A stretch of 42,035 nucleotides of DNA, taken from assembly GCA_005116955.1 (NCBI GenBank), contig SWDI01000005.1, positions 264,928 to 306,962 on the forward strand. The letters run 5' to 3'. Made by a program: the position numbers and the translations under genes. Within the stretch, counting starts at the first letter, position 1; each line of letters starts with the position of its first letter. The notes under the pieces were generated by a model, which had not been told where the DNA came from, did not search any database, and saw nothing but the letters and a program-made list of their open reading frames with translations. Shown here piece by piece: positions 36,685-42,035 of this stretch. Source of the DNA: Nitrospira sp. (GTDB taxonomy: Bacteria > Nitrospirota > Nitrospiria > Nitrospirales > Nitrospiraceae).

Positions 36685-37575
36685 TCAGTTGGCTAAACTA
36701 TAGACAATCGGAAGGCTCACAACGATTTGCGGCTTGCCGATGGCATGTTTCATGTGAAGTGGACAGGCGAGTCTCACCGCCTCCATCGCCGCTGCATCGA
36801 GCGCGCTGTATCCCGAGCTTTTCAGGACAAAGACGTCTGCCAAGTGGCCATCAGCACGGATGACCGCCTTCAGAATCACCTTCCCCTCTTGACTATTCAT
36901 GCGGGCCGAATTCGGATAGCGTTTGAGTTCCGCCACCCGCCGCCAGAGCGACTCGGCCAGCCACTGATGATCGATTTTAGCTTCAGCACTCGGTCCAGCA
37001 GCCCTGGTCACCTGCACCGGAGCGGCATCCACAGAACTATCCTGAGACGAAGCGAGTGCGGGAGCCTCTTGAGTAACAGGAGCTTCGGGAGAGGATGGAG
37101 GAGCTGCTGCAACCGACTCTTGCTGAACAGGAGGGGACTCGACCGGTTCGAGAGAAGCAACCACGGCAACCGGCTCGGACTTTGGCTCAGCGACTTCGGC
37201 GATCGATTGCTCAACCGGCTCTTCATGTACCTGAGGACGCTCCACCTTCTGTTCAATTGGTCGGACTGTTTCAATCGTCGGTCGCGGTGGCTCCGCAGCT
37301 TGTGCCGTCGCTCGTATTGGTTGGAGTATCTTCGGTACCGGAGGGGTCGCCTTTGCAGTCGGTTGGGGGGGAGGCACGACCGATTCAACGTGTTCTGTCC
37401 TGGGATTAGGCGTCGTTGCCTCTACCAAGGCCACGTCCCACTGGAAGACCTCCTCAGATAAGAGGGGCTTGACCTGCGTTGCAAACATCACCGCCAACCC
37501 AACCGCGAAGCCGTGCAACGTCAGCGAGATGCCCCAGGCTGGGAAAAAGAACCGATTGTCATCGACCGAGATCAT
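36685..37575 (-). CDS. tonB: TonB-family energy transducer
   Basis: The protein has 296 residues with a GGAAGGA site. It has one N-terminal membrane helix (ISLTLHGFAVGLAVMFAT), a long Pro/Glu/Ala/Val periplasmic spacer of about 150 residues and the TonB C-terminal domain (about 205-290): RVAELKRYPNSARMNSQEGKVILKAVI is split as LKRYPNSARMNSQEGKV then RADGHLADVFVLKSSGYSALD. It carries proton-motive energy to outer-membrane receptors. No exbB or exbD is in the window, so it must borrow a system elsewhere. It is the first gene of the minus-strand group leading to the receptor. Confidence 0.92.
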   Translation of the reverse strand: MISVDDNRFFFPAWGISLTLHGFAVGLAVMFATQVKPLLSEEVFQWDVALVEATTPNPRTEHVESVVPPPQPTAKATPPVPKILQPIRATAQAAEPPRPTIETVRPIEQKVERPQVHEEPVEQSIAEVAEPKSEPVAVVASLEPVESPPVQQESVAAAPPSSPEAPVTQEAPALASSQDSSVDAAPVQVTRAAGPSAEAKIDHQWLAESLWRRVAELKRYPNSARMNSQEGKVILKAVIRADGHLADVFVLKSSGYSALDAAAMEAVRLACPLHMKHAIGKPQIVVSLPIVYSLAN

Positions 37576-37647
37576 GTCGTATGTCCTTCCGCCACTTCAT
37601 AGACCACCACAAACATCAAGGTGCGAGACGATACTAACGCGTCACGC

Positions 37648-37767
37648 AGGATACTCAAAAAGCACGTCCGGCAAGGCCGCAGCGAGCAAAGAGGCGAGAC
37701 GTACGCTTCGGTACGTTGAGCCTCTGAGCGATGCGAGAACGCGGCTGGCGGACTTTTTCAGCATCCT
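37648..37767. repeat. Palindromic intergenic element, copy B
   Basis: The 120-base element has ends AGGATACTCAAAAAG and CTTTTTCAGCATCCT. The centre is a stem ACGTAC-GCTTCG-GTACGT (37699-37716), where copy A has a longer unrelated centre. The arms agree with copy A over most of their length. It is followed after 13 bases by the third GC module. Confidence 0.85.
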
Positions 37768-37780
37768 GCTGAGAAAGTGC

Positions 37781-37848
37781 GGGGCGGAGGCCAAGGGAGG
37801 TGCGCCTCCGTCCCACGCTGATCCGAGCCGGAGGGCAGCCTGCTCGGA
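37781..37848. repeat. GC-rich double-hairpin module, copy 3
   Basis: GGGGCGGAGG at 37781-37790 pairs with CCTCCGTCCC at 37805-37814 (one G-T), and TCCGAGC at 37822-37828 pairs with GCTCGGA at 37842-37848. It directly follows palindromic element B, as copy 1 follows fragment C. Confidence 0.7.
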
Positions 37849-37867
37849 CAAGACACTCTTCTTGCAA

Positions 37868-37969
37868 TCAATCACCTACCCATGGATGGGCAGCCGTGAA
37901 CCCGCTCATCATCACGATGACAAGCAACAATCCCCAAACTATGGCAGGTCGTCTTACGTTCATCGTCAT
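37868..37969 (-). CDS. Possible 33-residue membrane or exported peptide
   Basis: An ATG at 37967-37969, nine bases after the TlpA-like stop and preceded by AGACGG, opens a 33-codon frame. It has a basic start (MTMNVRRPAIVW) and a hydrophobic helix (GLLLVIVMMSGFTAAH), then ends HPWVGD. The shape is that of a small single-helix membrane protein or a bare signal peptide. It is probably cotranscribed with the upstream thioredoxin. I know of no family; conservation is needed to prove it real. Confidence 0.4.
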   Translation of the reverse strand: MTMNVRRPAIVWGLLLVIVMMSGFTAAHPWVGD

Positions 37970-37978
37970 GCCGTCTGG

Positions 37979-38530
37979 TTAGTGCAGAGAGGCCGCCTTC
38001 ATCGCTTCCGGTTTCTGAATCCGTGCCACCGCGTCGAGAATCACCTGCTCAGTCAGCAGACCGCCCTTGATATATTCTTGAACAACGCCCTTTTCGTCGA
38101 TAAACACGCTGACCGGCAATCCGAAGACTCCGAACTGGTTCGCGACTTTGTTGTCTCGATCCATCAACACCGGGAACGTATGCCCGTGTTGCTTGATGTG
38201 CTCTCGCACTTTGACCTCGTCTTCCAGTTCGTTGACTGCCAGCACCACGAAGCCCTTCTCCCGAAGCTTGTCATACGTGGCCTGCATCGCCGGCATTTCC
38301 GTCGTGCAGGGCTTGCACCAGGTCGCCCAAAAGTTCACAAGCACGACCTTGCCCCGATACTGGCTGAGACTCTGCTGCTTGCCTTCCAAATCAACCAAAC
38401 GAAAATCTTCGGCAGCCGTCCCGACCGTAGGGACCCGGGACCCCATCGCCCAGACCAGACTACTGCTGACCACAAGCGTGACGCTGAGGGCGAGCAACCC
38501 AAGCTTGGATGGATGGTGCGTTCTCATCAT
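37979..38530 (-). CDS. TlpA/ResA-like periplasmic thioredoxin, second gene
   Basis: The protein has 183 residues from the ATG at 38528-38530, seven bases after AAGGAG; an ATG at 38548 lacks such a site. A signal or anchor segment covers about 10-28. The active site NFWATWCKPCTTEMP has Cys72 and Cys75, and the fold continues through GVFGLPVSVFIDEKG with the cis-proline. It belongs to the TlpA/ResA group and is only distantly alike the thioredoxin at 34789-35355. The gap 38531-38812 holds nothing recognisable. Disulfide reduction in the periplasm, perhaps for copper or cytochrome maturation, is inferred. Confidence 0.9.
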   Translation of the reverse strand: MMRTHHPSKLGLLALSVTLVVSSSLVWAMGSRVPTVGTAAEDFRLVDLEGKQQSLSQYRGKVVLVNFWATWCKPCTTEMPAMQATYDKLREKGFVVLAVNELEDEVKVREHIKQHGHTFPVLMDRDNKVANQFGVFGLPVSVFIDEKGVVQEYIKGGLLTEQVILDAVARIQKPEAMKAASLH

Positions 38531-38812
38531 TGTCGTCTCCTTACCCACCGTCAGGGATTCGTGATGAACTACTTTTCGTCAACTGGAATGACTTGGTCAC
38601 ACTAAAATCGGTTGTCAATAATCTGAGTGAGTTCCCTGCGAAAGACCATGTAAGAGGTCTGTACCAACAACAGCGAGAATATGGAACGCGTGACTGCCAT
38701 TGATGTCCAGGACTCCCTCTCCCAGGAACAACATCGAATCGCCTACAGAGCGAGGAACCGCCGCGTGGTCACTTACGGCTCAATAGCCCTGACAAACGCG
38801 ACGAAGGCTTAT

Positions 38813-39118
38813 TTATGAGGAGATGGACGGAGGAGCGCGGCTGGAACAGATATGCAGGGGCTCAGAGAAAGAGCTACTGGAATGAACGATCGAAACAAGA
38901 GCGATGGGGTTCCGCTCGGCATGAATCACGACAACTTCAGTGTCGAGGACCGTACCAGCGGCACACATCCAGGAACAGAGCACCGTCCCATGTGTCGCCG
39001 CTTGATGCTGCGCATGATGTCCGGCATGTTCCGCCGATTGCGCTTGCGCCAATCCACCTATAGCGAGGACACATAGCACAAGAGACATCGACAGGAATTT
39101 GCGGAATGTGTGACCCAT
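38813..39118 (-). CDS. DUF2946-like His-rich small exported protein (fourth copy)
   Basis: The protein has 101 residues with a clear signal peptide (SMSLVLCVLAIGGLAQAQS). The mature part has HAGHHAQHQAATHG, then LCSWMCAAGTV and a CSSRAPPSISS ending. The C-S-W-M-C and S-R-A-P-P elements align with the copies at 31091-31462 and 34487-34792. It stands upstream of the second TlpA-like gene on the same strand, though 282 bases away. Confidence 0.65.
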   Translation of the reverse strand: MGHTFRKFLSMSLVLCVLAIGGLAQAQSAEHAGHHAQHQAATHGTVLCSWMCAAGTVLDTEVVVIHAERNPIALVSIVHSSSSFSEPLHICSSRAPPSISS

Positions 39119-39368
39119 GCTAGTAAGGCACTTCCTGAGTAGGACTATATTGACCTAGACATACCTACTGGTGCTATAGATGGGACAGTTCGCAAATAGT
39201 AGGCGACCAGAACAACACCTGTCAAGCCACCGAGGAGAGATACTGCCAGAGGATCAGGTAGGATTCACTGAAAAGATGCTGTATACTGCCTCGGCTATTT
39301 AAGGCACCGACACGTAATACATCTAGAACGACTTTCATCTCACTACATCATTCTCTATTATCATCCCT

Positions 39369-42035
39369 ATGGTTACGAAAGTACTCAATCTGATTTTCGG
39401 CAGCAAAAACGATCGCGAAATCAAAGCTCTACGACCAATCGTGGAGCAGATCAACGGCCTAGAGGCCAGTCTCACTCCACTCTCTGACGAGGCTTTGGCT
39501 GACAAGACTCAGGACTTCAAGAAGCGGCTTGCGGCCGGTCAGACATTGGACGATATCCTCCCCGAAGCCTTTGCCGTCTGTCGGGAAATGTCCCGGCGCA
39601 AGCTCAACATGCGGCATTTCGATGTCCAGCTGATCGGCGGCATGATTCTCAACCGCGGCCGGATCGCCGAAATGAAAACGGGCGAAGGGAAAACGCTCGT
39701 TGCAACATTAGCGATCTATCTGAACGCATTAGAGGGCAAAGGCGCCTATCTGGTCACCGTGAACGATTATCTCGCCAGACGTGACGCACAATGGATGGCC
39801 CAGCTCTATCATGCATTGGGGCTGTCCACCGGAATCATTCAGCACGACGCGTCATTCATCTATGACCCAACATTTGATGCATCCGATAAACGGCTGCAAC
39901 ATCTTCGACCATGCACCAGACCGGAAGCCTATCGCGCCGACATCACCTACGGAACGAACAACGAGTACGGATTCGACTATCTCCGCGATAACCTGGTGGT
40001 CAACGATTTGCGTCAATGTGTCCAGCGCGAGTTGAACTTCGCCATCGTCGACGAAGTTGACAGTATTTTGATCGACGAAGCGCGGACGCCGTTGATCATC
40101 TCGGGCCCGACCGACCAGACCACCGACCTCTATTACCGAATCAACGCGATTATTCCACAACTCAAAGCCGAAACAGACTACACCATCGAAGAAAAGACCA
40201 AGACCGCGTCACTGACGGAAGACGGCAATGTGCGCGTCGAAAAACTACTCGGCGTGGATAATCTGTACGACCCAGCCCACATGGACATGGTTCACCATGT
40301 AGTGAAAGCGTTACAAGCCTACACGCTCTATAAGCGAGACGTGGACTACGTCGTGAAGGACGGCGAAGTCATTATCGTGGATGAGTTTACCGGGCGCTTG
40401 ATGCCGGGCCGCCGGTGGAGCGATGGGCTGCATCAGGCCGTCGAGGCCAAAGAAGGCGTGAAGATCGCCAATGAAAATCAGACGCTTGCATCCGTGACCT
40501 TCCAGAATTATTTCCGCATGTACAAGAAGCTCAGCGGCATGACCGGCACCGCGGATACGGAAGCGGCTGAGTTCGCCAAGATCTACAACCTCGACGTCAA
40601 CGTTGTCCCCACCAACCGCCAAATGATTCGGCAAGATTATGCCGATGTGGTGTATCGGACGGAGAAAGAAAAATTCGCCGCGATTGTCGAAGAGATCAAA
40701 GACTGTCAGGAGCGTGGCCAGCCGGTGCTCGTTGGGACCATTTCCATTGAGAAATCTGAAAAAATTGCGGGCCTGCTAAGCCGCAATGGTGTGAAACATA
40801 ACGTCCTCAACGCGAAGCAGCATGAGCGAGAAGCCGAAATCGTCGCGCAAGCCGGGCGCAAAGGCGCGGTGACGATCGCCACCAACATGGCCGGACGCGG
40901 AACCGATATTCTGTTGGGCGGCAATCCTGATTTCATGTACAAGCAAGTCCTCTATCGAGAGGAGAACATCGCCGAGAGCCGCAAGCTCGAAATTTATGAA
41001 GGCATCCGGTCCGACTGTGCGAAGGATAAGCAGGATGTCATCGCGGCTGGCGGGCTTCACATCCTCGGCACCGAACGGCACGAGAGTCGCCGGATCGACA
41101 ATCAGCTTCGTGGACGGGCCGGTCGCCAGGGTGATCCAGGTACCTCTCGATTTTACCTGTCGTTGGAAGACGACCTGATGCGCATCTTCGCCTCCGAACG
41201 AGTGTCTCAGTTGATGCTCAAGCTCGGGATGGAAGAAGGAGTGCCCATCGAACACGGTATGGTAACCCGCGCAATCGCGAATGCGCAGAAGAAGGTCGAA
41301 GCCCATAACTTTGAAATCCGCAAGCAGCTCCTCGAATACGATGATGTCATGAACAAGCAGCGTGAAGTGATCTATCGTCACCGTCGTGCCGTACTGAGCG
41401 GAGAGAACTTGACCAACGATCTGCATGACATGATGGGAAGCTCGGTGGAATCGTCTCTTAGCGTGTATTGCCCCCCCGAACAATACCCGGAAGAGTGGGA
41501 CGTCAAAGGTTTGACCGAAGTCATGCATGGCCAGTTCGGCCTGGATATCACACAGGGCAAGCATGACGGTGGAGATTCTCTCCGGGATGTCGGGCGTGAT
41601 GCCTTACTGGAGGACCTTCGCACCCATGTTCGGGACGCCTATACCAAGAAGGAGCAAGAGCTGGGGCCTGACCTGATGCGCTTTCTTGAGAAGACATTCA
41701 TGCTCCAGGTCATCGATCATCATTGGAAGGACCATCTGTTAGGGATGGACCACTTGCGAGACGGCATCGGCCTTCGTGGCTACGGACAGAAAGATCCATT
41801 AGTTGAGTATAAGCGTGAGGGGTTCGATCTGTTCGCCGGCATGATGGACCGGGTCAAATCCGACACGCTTGATCGGCTCTTCCACGTGCAGGCCGTCCGC
41901 CATGAAGGTGAACAGTCGGCTCCTCCGCCGCAACCGATTATTTCGCAACCACCGCCCAAACTCATCTTGAACCGCGGCGACGAACCAATCACAGCACAGG
42001 CCCCCGCCCAGAGGACAGAAAACAAGGTTGGCCGT
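39369..42035 (+). CDS. secA: Preprotein translocase ATPase SecA (3' end beyond the window)
   Basis: 889 codons are present and the frame is open to the window's last base. SecA drives protein export through SecYEG. Visible features are Walker [11 protein letters not shown] (102-110), the DEAD-type box [13 protein letters not shown] (about 227-239), the preprotein cross-linking region, helicase motif [34 protein letters not shown], and the helical scaffold with [15 protein letters not shown]. The usual C-terminal zinc motif is not reached. The ATG has no obvious ribosome site. TATACT at 39282-39287 may be its -10 box. Parts of the 250-base gap before it show nothing else. Confidence 0.97.
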   Translation, partial: MVTKVLNLIFGSKNDREIKALRPIVEQINGLEASLTPLSDEALADKTQDFKKRLAAGQTLDDILPEAFAVCREMSRRKLNMRHFDVQLIGGMILNRGRIAEMKTGEGKTLVATLAIYLNALEGKGAYLVTVNDYLARRDAQWMAQLYHALGLSTGIIQHDASFIYDPTFDASDKRLQHLRPCTRPEAYRADITYGTNNEYGFDYLRDNLVVNDLRQCVQRELNFAIVDEVDSILIDEARTPLIISGPTDQTTDLYYRINAIIPQLKAETDYTIEEKTKTASLTEDGNVRVEKLLGVDNLYDPAHMDMVHHVVKALQAYTLYKRDVDYVVKDGEVIIVDEFTGRLMPGRRWSDGLHQAVEAKEGVKIANENQTLASVTFQNYFRMYKKLSGMTGTADTEAAEFAKIYNLDVNVVPTNRQMIRQDYADVVYRTEKEKFAAIVEEIKDCQERGQPVLVGTISIEKSEKIAGLLSRNGVKHNVLNAKQHEREAEIVAQAGRKGAVTIATNMAGRGTDILLGGNPDFMYKQVLYREENIAESRKLEIYEGIRSDCAKDKQDVIAAGGLHILGTERHESRRIDNQLRGRAGRQGDPGTSRFYLSLEDDLMRIFASERVSQLMLKLGMEEGVPIEHGMVTRAIANAQKKVEAHNFEIRKQLLEYDDVMNKQREVIYRHRRAVLSGENLTNDLHDMMGSSVESSLSVYCPPEQYPEEWDVKGLTEVMHGQFGLDITQGKHDGGDSLRDVGRDALLEDLRTHVRDAYTKKEQELGPDLMRFLEKTFMLQVIDHHWKDHLLGMDHLRDGIGLRGYGQKDPLVEYKREGFDLFAGMMDRVKSDTLDRLFHVQAVRHEGEQSAPPPQPIISQPPPKLILNRGDEPITAQAPAQRTENKVGR

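Noticed and set aside
37469-38605. 378-codon plus-strand frame
   Set aside because: It runs antisense through tonB's start, repeat B, the GC module and the TlpA-like gene, so it joins unrelated sequence.

Overview
The window looks like a chromosomal segment of a Nitrospira-type nitrifier (Nitrospirota). This rests on gene style and content: an SmbP-like metal-binding protein, a dense Cu-resistance and thioredoxin complement, dispersed palindromic intergenic repeats and overlapping operons. There is no rRNA or universal marker apart from a 3'-truncated secA, so the taxonomy is an inference.

Left part (1-16184), mostly minus strand: a small HNH-like protein, an HtrA/DegP serine protease, an exported protein of unknown function, and then a copper-handling block read right to left: DsbA-like oxidoreductase, Cu(I) P1B-ATPase with four N-terminal metal-binding modules, a His-rich DUF2946-like protein, CusB/CzcB adaptor, CusA/CzcA RND pump, CopA multicopper oxidase, CopB outer-membrane protein and a frameshifted YnfA. 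An Slp-type lipoprotein runs divergently from dsbA.

Centre (16324-29891), all plus strand: two tandem paralogous FCD-GntR regulators, then a compact catabolic locus. It encodes the three subunit types of an oxamate-carbamoyltransferase-like enzyme (DUF2877/AllH, FdrA/AllF, DUF1116/AllG), a carbamate kinase, a complete BMP-family ABC importer (binding protein, two permeases, double ATPase), a biuret-hydrolase-like cysteine hydrolase, a second paralogous cysteine hydrolase, and a stand-alone domain resembling the C-terminal domain of allophanate hydrolase. Genes from the binding protein to the end overlap by 1-4 bases or are separated by 47 bases. A palindrome ATTGTATACAAT lies before the second regulator and a near copy lies before fdrA. 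My reading is an import-and-degrade system for biuret, triuret or a related ureide, in which carbamoyl groups may be released as carbamoyl phosphate and used to make ATP while ammonia is freed. No allantoin-pathway gene, allophanate-hydrolase amidase domain or urease is present in the window, so this combination appears unusual.

Right part (29892-39118), minus strand: SmbP-like protein, repeat-rich intergenic DNA, a DUF2946-like protein, an excisionase-type HTH protein, and a TonB-linked group (TonB, BNR propeller protein, TlpA-like thioredoxin, DUF2946-like protein, TonB-dependent receptor split by a frameshift), followed by a second TlpA-like protein and a fourth DUF2946-like protein. The window ends inside secA on the plus strand.

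Three copies of a palindromic element with AGGATGCT/AGCATCCT ends and three copies of a double-hairpin GC-rich module lie between genes. Two of the palindrome copies are directly followed by the GC module.
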